Positions 6,627-12,757 of a DNA stretch of 19,294 bases are shown piece after piece; the stretch's first letter is position 1; the number at the start of each line of letters is the position of its first letter. Source of the DNA: UBA7683 sp964643895. GTDB taxonomy: Bacteria > Patescibacteriota > Saccharimonadia > Saccharimonadales > UBA7683. The notes below the pieces were generated by a model, which saw nothing but the letters and a program-made list of their open reading frames with translations, made no database searches and was not told where the DNA came from. The stretch spans positions 1 to 19,294 of the forward strand of contig CAZXUE010000016.1 of the NCBI GenBank assembly GCA_964643895.1, written 5' to 3'. Position numbers and translations under genes: made by a program.

Positions 6627-7667
6627 TTATTCCTCAGTTTTAGCGGCTTCAGCTTTTACTTTTTTGATGATTTCTTCCAGCACTTTTGGATTTTCTTTGA
6701 GGTACTTTTTGGCGGCTTCGCGGCCTTGGCCGATTTTGGCATCATTATAATCAAACCAAGCACCGGCTTTGCCGACTATGCCGTACTGCACACCTAAATC
6801 TACCGCGTCGCCCGTTGCCGAAATACCTTCGTTGTACATAATATCGAACTCAGCCGTGCGGAATGGGGGAGCGATCTTATTCTTCACCACCTTCACCTTG
6901 GTACGATTGCCGATAATGTTCTCGCCTTCTTTAATCTGGCCAATGCGGCGAATATCAAGACGTACCGAGGCGTAGAACTTCAGTGCATTACCACCAGTAG
7001 TTGTTTCTGGGTTACCAAACATCACGCCGATCTTCATACGAATTTGGTTGATGAAGACTACCGTACATTTGCTTTTATTAATAATACCCGTGAGTTTACG
7101 AAGTGCCTGGCTCATCAGTCGAGCTTGTAGGCCCATATGGCTATCGCCCATATCACCCTCGATTTCGGCCTGCGGAACTAAGGCGGCAACAGAATCTACT
7201 ACTACGATATCAACGGCGTTGGAGCGCACTAACGTTTCACAGATTTCCAGTGCCTGCTCACCGTTATCGGGTTGTGAAATGAAGAGGTTCTCGGTATCAA
7301 CCCCAAGGCGCTTGGCGTACTGCGGATCAAGCGCGTGCTCGGCATCAATAAAGGCTGCTGTGCCGCCTTGTTTTTGAATTTCAGCAATTGCATGCAGTGT
7401 CAGCGTGGTTTTACCAGAACTTTCCGGCCCGTAAATTTCAATAATACGGCCTTTTGGAAAACCGCCGCCGAGTGCGAGATCAATTGAAAGGGCCCCTGAA
7501 CCGAATAAATCGACGTCGCTTTTATGTGATTCCCCAAGCTTCATAATGGCACCATCACCAAATTGTTTGGTGATTTGCTCCATAGCAAGCCCGAGAGCTT
7601 TATCTCTCCCAGATGCGTCGCTACTTCCTGCGTCTTTTACTTTCGTACTCTTATCAGCCTTTGGCAT
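6627..7667 (-). CDS. recA: Recombinase RecA
   Basis: The strand-exchange ATPase and SOS co-activator. 346 residues, normal length. Seen: Walker A GPESSGKT (80-87), IDAEHALDP, Walker B VDIVVVDSVAAL, loop L1 around EGDMGDSHMGLQARLMSQAL (170-189), loop L2 around NQIRMKIGVMFGNPETTTGG (207-226), the KVKVVKNKIAPPF segment, and a charged C-terminal tail ending EAAKTEE. No intein. The ATG at 7667 has GAGGGG two bases upstream, a short but usable spacing. A TATAAT -10 sits about 38 bases upstream within a perfect inverted repeat, suggesting regulated transcription. recA leads an operon running through to recX. Confidence 0.99.
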   Translation of the reverse strand: MPKADKSTKVKDAGSSDASGRDKALGLAMEQITKQFGDGAIMKLGESHKSDVDLFGSGALSIDLALGGGFPKGRIIEIYGPESSGKTTLTLHAIAEIQKQGGTAAFIDAEHALDPQYAKRLGVDTENLFISQPDNGEQALEICETLVRSNAVDIVVVDSVAALVPQAEIEGDMGDSHMGLQARLMSQALRKLTGIINKSKCTVVFINQIRMKIGVMFGNPETTTGGNALKFYASVRLDIRRIGQIKEGENIIGNRTKVKVVKNKIAPPFRTAEFDIMYNEGISATGDAVDLGVQYGIVGKAGAWFDYNDAKIGQGREAAKKYLKENPKVLEEIIKKVKAEAAKTEE

Positions 7668-7699
7668 ATCCCCTCACTTTCGTTTATCCACCCAGCTAG

Positions 7700-7716
7700 C
7701 TCCTATTATATAGGAG
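7700..7716 (-). promoter_or_regulatory. recA promoter -10 inside a 7-bp perfect palindrome (candidate operator)
   Basis: Bases 7700-7716 read ctcctattatataggag: 7-base arms CTCCTAT/ATAGGAG around a 3-base centre. On the minus strand the centre contains TATAAT (7705-7710), a consensus -10 for recA, giving a leader of roughly 30 bases. No good -35 is seen. A protein bound to the palindrome would block the promoter, as expected of an SOS-type repressor, but it does not match the known E. coli or Bacillus LexA boxes, so the regulator is unknown. Chance symmetry of an AT-rich -10 is possible. Confidence 0.5.
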
Positions 7717-7745
7717 TTGCGCTAAAAAATGGCCTTCTAATTTGT

Positions 7746-7751
7746 TACAAT
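7746..7751 (+). promoter_or_regulatory. Extended -10 element for the pilin-like gene
   Basis: TGT-TACAAT, an extended -10, ends 9 bases before the ATG at 7761. It would start transcription about 3 bases ahead of the start codon; no Shine-Dalgarno precedes the gene. Confidence 0.55.
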
Positions 7752-7760
7752 AGTTTAGAT

Positions 7761-8162
7761 ATGAAGAAACTTTCATTAAACTCACAAGGTTTTACTGTTA
7801 TTGAGCTATTAGTATTCATCGTCGTGATCGTGGCAATTGCTGTGGTCGGCATCTCTAATGTAAGGACTTTGCGGGCACAAAATCGCGATACAGCCAGTAA
7901 AACGGATATTAACGCAGTTTACTATCAACTTGAGTCGTTTCACGAGAAGAATGGCTATTACCCCGAGAAGGTTGAAGCTTCAAGTCTTGCCGGTATTGAT
8001 CCAGAAAGCTTGAAGGATAAAAACAACCTTGAAATTAATGCACTCGGCAGCACCTACAGCTACAAACCTGCTAACTGCGCCGAAGCTAAATGCAAAAGCT
8101 TTGAACTCAGCACCCAATTAGAAAAAGAAGCTCCTTTCATCAAGCAAAGCTTAAATAAATAA
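7761..8162 (+). CDS. Type IV pilin-like protein with prepilin signal
   Basis: 133 residues. Seen: a short leader MKKLSLNSQG ending in Gly10, then FTVIELLVFIVVIVAIAVVG, the class III prepilin signature in which prepilin peptidase cuts after Gly and Glu5 of the mature protein helps assembly. The long N-terminal helix continues to about residue 62 and is followed by a small globular region with GYYPEK, common in major and minor pilins, and a Cys106/Cys111 pair close to the C terminus. It probably builds or primes the pilus driven by PilB/PilC encoded 5 kb away; it could be a minor pilin rather than the main subunit. The longer open frame from 7563 overlaps recA and is rejected in favour of the ATG after the -10 at 7746. 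Confidence 0.88.
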   Translation: MKKLSLNSQGFTVIELLVFIVVIVAIAVVGISNVRTLRAQNRDTASKTDINAVYYQLESFHEKNGYYPEKVEASSLAGIDPESLKDKNNLEINALGSTYSYKPANCAEAKCKSFELSTQLEKEAPFIKQSLNK

Positions 8163-8231
8163 TCGACCGTCCGCCACGGGCGGATACAACTTCCCCCCCC
8201 ACCCATTCGGCCACAGCCCGAAACAGCGGAG

Positions 8232-8325
8232 CCTCTTTTTGTTGAGTAAAGAAAGGACTTGCCCGAACAAACAGATGAGAAGTGGTGAGGGATGCTTGTC
8301 ATCGTCCTTTCGCAGCAAAAAGAGG
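8232..8325. repeat. Large imperfect inverted repeat
   Basis: Left arm at 8232-8258 begins CCTCTTTTTG and ends GAAAGGAC; right arm at 8304-8325 is GTCCTTTCGCAGC followed by AAAAAGAGG. Reverse-complemented, the right arm matches the left arm over both ends (10 and 8 bases), with an internal length difference of about five bases. The loop is about 45 bases. Confidence 0.6.
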
Positions 8326-8367
8326 TGGAGCGGTATCGAGCTGCGGGTGTCATGGGGGCCATTTTGT

Positions 8368-8391
8368 CTTACTTTTGTGGGCAAAAGTGAG
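8368..8391. repeat. Hairpin CTTACTTTTG-TGGG-CAAAAGTGAG
   Basis: Ten-base arms with a single G/T-type mismatch around a four-base loop. No T-run follows, so it is not a standard intrinsic terminator. Similar TTTTG-CAAAA hairpins are frequent in REP-like intergenic repeats. Confidence 0.55.
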
Positions 8392-8420
8392 GAAAGGAAA
8401 GATTATTCTCTCCCTCCTTT

Positions 8421-8451
8421 TTGGCAGTAAAAAGAGAGCAAAAACTGCCAA
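8421..8451. repeat. Hairpin TTGGCAGT...ACTGCCAA
   Basis: Perfect 8-base arms at 8421-8428 and 8444-8451 around a purine-rich 15-base loop. It lies 30 bases after the previous hairpin. Confidence 0.55.
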
Positions 8452-8677
8452 CCAGAACTCACCAAGACGATGTTACGAGCAGTCAGTAACTCTCGGGCTG
8501 CTGCGGAATCCTCCTACGTCAAGGCTCCGGAGGGCAGGCTCACACTCTACCCTGTGCATCGTAGTCTTTGGCGAAGATGTATCGGTTGGATCGATGGTTG
8601 GAGGGGCTGCAGTGGCATGGGTAGGCTGTTTTTGAGTAGGTGGGGACTAGCTGACCCGCGGGGCGAAAGTTAAGCGA

Positions 8678-9433
8678 TTAGTTGCCGTATTCGACGATTG
8701 AGCCTTCGTGCATTTGGATTGTCTTCCGGGCAAACTCATAGGGTTTTTCTACCTGGGTCAAGACGTAATTATTCTGCTCGCCTGAAGTCTCAATTGTTAA
8801 CGTACCTGTTTTAAATATCCTGTCGAACAGATTTGGTTGAGAGACATTTACATCCTCAACCTCGCCAATATTTAACTGGGAAACTTCGCGGGCAATTAAG
8901 CTATGATACTGAATTAATACAACCTTCTGGTTGGTCAGAATAATGCGACTTTTTCTGTATACCTGTATAGCAAGGTAGGTAATACCAAGAATCAGTACCA
9001 GAAGAACAAGGCTTACCAGACCGGCAAGAGCACTGAGACTTGCATTGTTTACACCCAAAGAGGCACTAAACGAGCTATCCGTTGCCACAAAAACATAGAG
9101 CGCTATCAGTATGAGCGCCGAAACACCACCCATCAAGAAAATCGCAAGCACACCAATTTGGTGTCTCGTGGCCTGCAGTACAATAACTTCACTTGGGTCA
9201 TGTTCAAATAAATTCATAAACTCCTCAGGAACACCAGCAAGATTCTGACTTGCATCATGGCCGGTATCCTCACCGTAATTTGGTGTCTGGAAGTTGTCGC
9301 GCATCTCTTGTTCAGAATCAAACTGAACTGTCTGCCCCGCCGCCTTAAGCGTTGGCTTTGGTTGGTTATAATGCTCCATTCCCGTCTGAGAATCTACTGC
9401 CACCGAACCTATGATCTTCTTTTTTTCTGCCAT
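8678..9433 (-). CDS. bPH (bacterial PH) domain membrane protein
   Basis: 251 residues from the ATG at 9433. Seen: a polar cytoplasmic N-terminal part of about 90 residues, two membrane helices (about 92-117, IGVLAIFLMGGVSALILIAL, and about 132-158), and a C-terminal bPH domain (about 162-235) with SRIILTNQKVVLI, IGEVEDVNVSQPNLFDRIF and TGTLTIETSG, the standard pattern of YdbS/DUF304-like proteins. Function is unknown beyond membrane-associated roles. The ATG is exactly 7 bases after a TATAAT that overlaps the ruvB stop, so it likely has its own leaderless transcript in addition to ruvAB read-through. An upstream in-frame extension to 9493 lies inside ruvB and is not needed. Confidence 0.85.
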   Translation of the reverse strand: MAEKKKIIGSVAVDSQTGMEHYNQPKPTLKAAGQTVQFDSEQEMRDNFQTPNYGEDTGHDASQNLAGVPEEFMNLFEHDPSEVIVLQATRHQIGVLAIFLMGGVSALILIALYVFVATDSSFSASLGVNNASLSALAGLVSLVLLVLILGITYLAIQVYRKSRIILTNQKVVLIQYHSLIAREVSQLNIGEVEDVNVSQPNLFDRIFKTGTLTIETSGEQNNYVLTQVEKPYEFARKTIQMHEGSIVEYGN

Positions 9434-9439
9434 GGCTTT

Positions 9440-9445
9440 ATTATA
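9440..9445 (-). promoter_or_regulatory. Extended -10 for the bPH gene, overlapping the ruvB stop codon
   Basis: TGG-TATAAT on the minus strand; the TAA inside it is the ruvB stop (9441-9443). Six bases separate it from the ATG at 9433, so the predicted transcription start is the A of the ATG. Confidence 0.6.
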
Positions 9446-10472
9446 CCAACTTTGCCTGATTATCGGCTGGTCGCTTTTTACCAACATGATCATAACCTTT
9501 AAGCGTTACCTTCCGGCCGCGCGGAGTTCGCTCTAAGAAGCCGATCTGCAGCAAATATGGTTCAAAAAAGTCTTCAATAGTAGAACGCTCATCTCCTGTA
9601 ATTGCCGCCAGAGTTTCTACACCCACCGGACCGCCAGCATGGTTTTCAATAATAGCTTTAATGAGCCGCCGATCAGCCGGATCAAGCCCCGCATGATCAA
9701 TCTCCAGCATCTCCAGAGCGCGGTCGGCGATAACCGTGTCTATAATGCCATCACCGTTCACATCGGCGTAATCACGGACCCGCTTTAAAAGCCTGTTGGC
9801 AATACGCGGAGTTAATCGCGACCTTTTCGCAATTTTCTGAGCCGCATCTGCATTAATCTTTACCCCTAAAATGTCAGCTGATCGATTAATAATTTGCCTG
9901 ACCTCTTCATCAGTATAAAATTCCAGACGGTGCAGATGCCCAAACCGATCTCTGAGCGGCGCCGCCAATGCTCCGGTTCTAGTTGTTGCGCCAATTAAAG
10001 TAAACTTTGGTAGATCCAGCCGCAAGCTTTTAGCACTCGGGCCCTTGCCGAGCATAATATCCAACTTATAATCTTCCATTGCTGAATACAGCACCTCTTC
10101 CACACTGCGCGCCAAGCGGTGAATTTCATCAATAAACAAAATGTCGCCGTCTTGTAGATTGGTCAGTAGGCTCGCTAAATCACCAGCTCGACTAATCGCA
10201 GGCCCACTCGTAATTCTAATTTGGGCACCCATTTCGTGAGCAATAATGCTGGCCATCGTAGTTTTACCGAGTCCCGGCGGGCCGTACAACAAGATATGCT
10301 CCATCGGCTCGCCACGCTTCAGCGCAGCCTCAATCGCCAGCTTTAAGTTAGTTTTTAAACGTTTCTGACCAATATAGCTCGCAAAATCCTTCGGCCTAAG
10401 CGTATTTTCAAGGATCTCCTCAACCTGATCCGCCTCGTCCACCACAGTATTCACAATCCGTTCAATCGCCAT
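9441..10472 (-). CDS. ruvB: Holliday junction branch migration ATPase RuvB
   Basis: AAA+ motor that drives branch migration with RuvA. 343 residues from the ATG at 10472 (MAIERIVNTV). Seen: LRPKDFASYIGQKRLKTNL, Walker A GPPGLGKTT, Walker B ILFIDEIHRL, sensor I GATTRTGAL, LRDRFG with its arginine finger, and the winged-helix C-terminal domain through DERSTIEDFFEPYLLQIGFL and RTPRGRKVT. The longer open frame to 10508 overlaps the transporter gene and is not preferred. It begins 7 bases after the EamA stop; TAAGGG is a loosely spaced ribosome site. It shares a transcription unit with ruvA despite the transporter between them. Confidence 0.98.
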   Translation of the reverse strand: MAIERIVNTVVDEADQVEEILENTLRPKDFASYIGQKRLKTNLKLAIEAALKRGEPMEHILLYGPPGLGKTTMASIIAHEMGAQIRITSGPAISRAGDLASLLTNLQDGDILFIDEIHRLARSVEEVLYSAMEDYKLDIMLGKGPSAKSLRLDLPKFTLIGATTRTGALAAPLRDRFGHLHRLEFYTDEEVRQIINRSADILGVKINADAAQKIAKRSRLTPRIANRLLKRVRDYADVNGDGIIDTVIADRALEMLEIDHAGLDPADRRLIKAIIENHAGGPVGVETLAAITGDERSTIEDFFEPYLLQIGFLERTPRGRKVTLKGYDHVGKKRPADNQAKLV

Positions 10473-10479
10473 ACACTGA

Positions 10480-11334
10480 TTATCCCTTAATAAGCACTGC
10501 TGATACAACTACTAAAATAGCGGCAAGAGCTTTGCGTAAAAAATGGCCTTTTTCTTTTAGAAAAAAGTAGCTTAAAAAAATTGTTAACACAACCTGTGAT
10601 GTTAAGAGCATTGCGACTTTGGTGGGCTCTGGGGCAGATCGATATGCGTAGTACGCAAATAGGAAATTACCAACACTAGGAAGCGCAGTAAAAAACAACA
10701 CTCTCAACGCAAATTTCTTCGGGACTCTCGATAAATCTTTGATGATGACGCGGGCCCTGCAGGTAAAAACAACTACAGCAGCACCAAGATAGGTAACGAG
10801 AAGATACATTGATGCAACCATCTGTTTGGATATCTCCGCACTCATCAATTGGAATATTGAGAATAGAAATGCAGACAGCACCATCAGTGCAACACCTTTC
10901 CCACTCAGCTTGATCCTACCGGTTACAGCAAGAACAATTGCAAGCATAAGCAGGAAGAGCCCGAGAACATTGAGCGGTGTAAGATGTAGGCCAAAAAATA
11001 GCAACGCCAAAATTGTATTAAATAACAATATGGAAGAGAAGGCTATTTGAGCCGTGCCGCTTGTTAGATCTTTGATTGCTACAAAATAAATGATGTTGCC
11101 CAGCCCGCTACTGACAACCGCTAGAATAATCGCAATGACGCTGACACCCATAAGGCTAAACTGCAGCCCGCCAAGTAACGGGGATACCAGTAACGAAAAA
11201 AATGCACCGGCGAGCAGTAGCAGTAGCGCCTGAGTATAAACTGATGCCTCCATCCTACTTGAAAGAGCCTTGGTCATCACCCCATAGACGGCTCGAGAAA
11301 AGGTGGATATGAAAGTTAAAGCCAACCAATCCAT
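10480..11334 (-). CDS. EamA/DMT-superfamily transporter
   Basis: A 284-residue inner-membrane protein of about ten hydrophobic helices, arranged as two five-helix EamA repeats (about 1-138 and 145-284). Seen: N-terminal MDWLALTFISTFSRAVYGV, the end of repeat one LGLFLLMLAIVLAVTG, and the end of repeat two SYFFLKEKGHFLRKALAAIL, with the LKE signature of drug/metabolite transporters. The substrate cannot be predicted. A Shine-Dalgarno AAGGTGAT precedes the ATG by about nine bases. It is inserted between ruvA (67 bases away) and ruvB (7 bases), an unusual place for a transporter; cotranscription with both is likely. Confidence 0.88.
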   Translation of the reverse strand: MDWLALTFISTFSRAVYGVMTKALSSRMEASVYTQALLLLLAGAFFSLLVSPLLGGLQFSLMGVSVIAIILAVVSSGLGNIIYFVAIKDLTSGTAQIAFSSILLFNTILALLFFGLHLTPLNVLGLFLLMLAIVLAVTGRIKLSGKGVALMVLSAFLFSIFQLMSAEISKQMVASMYLLVTYLGAAVVVFTCRARVIIKDLSRVPKKFALRVLFFTALPSVGNFLFAYYAYRSAPEPTKVAMLLTSQVVLTIFLSYFFLKEKGHFLRKALAAILVVVSAVLIKG

Positions 11335-11401
11335 TTAATTCATCACCTTCGCTCATCCGCACCGCAGAGGCTGTCACCCATCGGTCTAGCTATAGCTCCA
11401 C

Positions 11402-11980
11402 TCATTTCGATCCTTTTAGCGCCTGTTTTATGCGCTCTTCGGTTGGCAGGGTAGGGTCTACACTTTGCAGAGCTATGGCGGCGTCAACTTCGGTGTAGCC
11501 GAGTGAAACCAATGCCTGCAAAGCTTCATCTTGCTGATTAACGCCCGCTCTGCTGATGAGGCTTTCTGCTGCGTCGCCAACTGGCGTACCCATCTTATCG
11601 CGTAGCTCCACTACAATTTGTTCGGCAGCACGCTTACCCACACCTTTTGCAGTTTGCAACAACTTAACATCACCTTCGGCAATCGCCACACGAACCGCAT
11701 TCAAAGGGCCAACATCAAGCACTGCCAATGCCACCTTCGGGCCGACATTTTTAACACTTAGCAGTTGCTCGAACAGTTTCTTAGTTTCAACAGATATAAA
11801 ACCATACAGATCATGTGCGTCTTCTTTAATATGCTCATGCACGTAGAGCTTTGCTTCCTGCCCAAGCTTGAGGGCTTCAAGATCACTAGTTGAAACAAAC
11901 ACACCATACCCAACTCCGCGGCACTCCAGCACCACACCACCATCTTTCTCACTCACCAAACCACGAATCGTCGCTATCAT
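11402..11980 (-). CDS. ruvA: Holliday junction-binding protein RuvA
   Basis: Tetrameric protein that holds the four-way junction and loads RuvB. 192 residues, normal length. Seen: OB-fold domain I (MIATIRGLVSEKDGGVVLE, then VGYGVFVS), the helix-hairpin-helix pair LSVKNVGPKVALAVL and LLQTAKGVGKRAAEQIVVEL (domain II), a flexible linker, and the small domain III DEALQALVSLGYTEVDAAIA that contacts RuvB. Stop is TGA. A TGT-TATAAT -10 ends six bases before the ATG and no Shine-Dalgarno is present, so the transcript is probably leaderless. It leads the ruvA-eamA-ruvB-bPH unit. Confidence 0.98.
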   Translation of the reverse strand: MIATIRGLVSEKDGGVVLECRGVGYGVFVSTSDLEALKLGQEAKLYVHEHIKEDAHDLYGFISVETKKLFEQLLSVKNVGPKVALAVLDVGPLNAVRVAIAEGDVKLLQTAKGVGKRAAEQIVVELRDKMGTPVGDAAESLISRAGVNQQDEALQALVSLGYTEVDAAIALQSVDPTLPTEERIKQALKGSK

Positions 11981-11986
11981 GACTTA

Positions 11987-11992
11987 ATTATA
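11987..11992 (-). promoter_or_regulatory. Extended -10 for ruvA
   Basis: TGT-TATAAT on the minus strand, consensus hexamer with TGn extension, six bases before the ruvA ATG at 11980. Predicted start of transcription coincides with the start codon. Confidence 0.65.
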
Positions 11993-12062
11993 ACAGTAGG
12001 GCAGATGAACTGTCTTGAAGAACTGATCTACTACCCAATTTAGTAAATGCTGCATGGAGAGT

Positions 12063-12320
12063 TTATTCTAAGCCAACGATTATTCTGCCCTTATGAGCAA
12101 GTGCGAGTGCGCGATAGAGTTCGAGATTGTATGCAGCAATTTCAACTGACGACCTCTTGTCTTCATGACGATTACCAATACCGTAATGTATTAAGGCGTT
12201 TACACTCTCGTGGCCTACGATCTTCCGTAAATGATTGAGTTCGCCATCATTCTCAGACGGGCTCTTCCAGCTCTCAGGAGGCATAGCAATATGTTGTATA
12301 TCTGGTGCAGTTTCGCTCAT
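12063..12320 (-). CDS. Small hypothetical protein, 85 aa
   Basis: Not recognised. Acidic N-terminal part with MPPESWKSPSENDGELNHLR, then a helical part (IVGHESVNALIHYGIGNRHE, SSVEIAAYNLELYRALALAH) that looks like a compact soluble domain. Real coding is supported by a TATAAT -10 at 12332-12337, 11 bases before the ATG, and by lying directly after two small genes on the same strand. No signal peptide or membrane helix. Confidence 0.6.
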   Translation of the reverse strand: MSETAPDIQHIAMPPESWKSPSENDGELNHLRKIVGHESVNALIHYGIGNRHEDKRSSVEIAAYNLELYRALALAHKGRIIVGLE

Positions 12321-12331
12321 AACAGATTACC

Positions 12332-12337
12332 ATTATA
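12332..12337 (-). promoter_or_regulatory. -10 element for the 85-aa gene
   Basis: Consensus TATAAT on the minus strand, 11 bases before the ATG at 12320 and just after the stop of the 42-aa gene. It gives a leader of about 4-5 bases. Confidence 0.5.
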
Positions 12338-12340
12338 CTG

Positions 12341-12469
12341 CTAGCGCATCTTTTTTATAATAACTCGAATATCTTTTGGTGTTATTGATTTTTGAACCGT
12401 CTGAACCGCAACATACGTATGCGTGAGCATCATACGAAGGTTCATGAGCACAACAAGTGGATTGAGCAT
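12341..12469 (-). CDS. Small protein, 42 aa
   Basis: Not recognised. The ATG is one base after the stop of the 47-aa gene. The product has a hydrophobic N-terminal half (MLNPLVVLMNLRMMLTHTYV) and a basic C-terminal half (SITPKDIRVIIKKMR), so it could associate with membrane or partner helices. Support comes from the one-base spacing and the lack of other content here; no homologue is recognised, so coding is probable rather than certain. Confidence 0.5.
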   Translation of the reverse strand: MLNPLVVLMNLRMMLTHTYVAVQTVQKSITPKDIRVIIKKMR

Positions 12470-12470
12470 A

Positions 12471-12614
12471 CTAACCGGCAATCATCAGCAAGGCAGAGGC
12501 AGCAATTTCTTGCATGACCTTTTTGCGATGTTGGCGCTCCTTGTTTTTGATGAAGTCATTCAGATACTTCTGAAACTCTTTACTATTTGGGGCATTTTTA
12601 AGCTGTTCGGGCAT
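12471..12614 (-). CDS. Small protein, 47 aa, behind a consensus promoter
   Basis: Not recognised. A charged, lysine-rich N-terminal two thirds (SKEFQKYLNDFIKNKERQHR) predicted as an amphipathic helix, then a short hydrophobic end (IAASALLMIAG). AAAGGA lies about nine bases before the ATG at 12614 as a Shine-Dalgarno, and upstream of that is a near-perfect housekeeping promoter (12658-12686). It probably shares an mRNA with the 42-aa and 85-aa genes. Confidence 0.6.
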   Translation of the reverse strand: MPEQLKNAPNSKEFQKYLNDFIKNKERQHRKKVMQEIAASALLMIAG

Positions 12615-12657
12615 GACGCTCGTTCCTTTCGTTTTGTGTTTTATTGATTACTCTTTT

Positions 12658-12686
12658 ATAATAGCAATAAAGCTTATGTTTGTCAA
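12658..12686 (-). promoter_or_regulatory. Near-consensus sigma70-type promoter for the small-gene cluster
   Basis: On the minus strand TTGACA (12686-12681) is followed by a 17-base spacer and TATTAT (12663-12658), with TGC as an extended -10 immediately before it. This is by far the best -35/-10 pair in the window. The predicted leader of the 47-aa gene is about 35-40 bases. Confidence 0.75.
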
Positions 12687-12757
12687 TACTTTTTTCATTA
12701 TTATTTACTTTATGTCAATTTAGTTACAATTAACCCATTTCTACCTAGTTACTGTTT

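Larger units (their letters stand above)
8163..8677. other. 515-base intergenic region without a credible gene, rich in hairpins
   Basis: Between the convergent pilin-like gene and the bPH-domain gene. Open frames on both strands overlap each other, lack ribosome sites and have low-quality composition. The stretch holds a GTCCGCC-ACG-GGCGGAT hairpin just after the pilin stop, a run of eight C at 8193-8200, a large inverted repeat (8232-8325) and two more strong hairpins. It has no resemblance I can see to RNase P RNA, tmRNA, SRP RNA or tRNA. It is most like a degenerate dispersed-repeat or mosaic REP region; a structured RNA cannot be excluded. Confidence 0.55.

Noticed and set aside
7563..7760. 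N-terminal extension of the pilin-like gene into recA
   Set aside because: It is antisense to recA and would bury the prepilin signal in mid-protein; the ATG at 7761 gives a canonical short leader.
8163..8182. GC hairpin after the pilin-like gene as an intrinsic terminator
   Set aside because: The stem GTCCGCC-ACG-GGCGGAT is good but is followed by ACAACTTC rather than a T-run, so terminator function is not supported.
8380..8400. GAGGAAAGG as a possible RNase P RNA core motif
   Set aside because: The surrounding conserved P-RNA elements and the matching 3' ACAGAA segment are missing.
8239..8673. Several open frames of 60-120 codons on both strands of the 8.2-8.7 kb gap
   Set aside because: They overlap each other in different frames, lack ribosome sites and follow hairpin sequence; they read like translated repeats, not proteins.
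9434..9493. Upstream in-frame extension of the bPH gene into ruvB
   Set aside because: It covers the -10 element and the conserved ruvB C terminus; the ATG at 9433 is exactly at the predicted transcription start.
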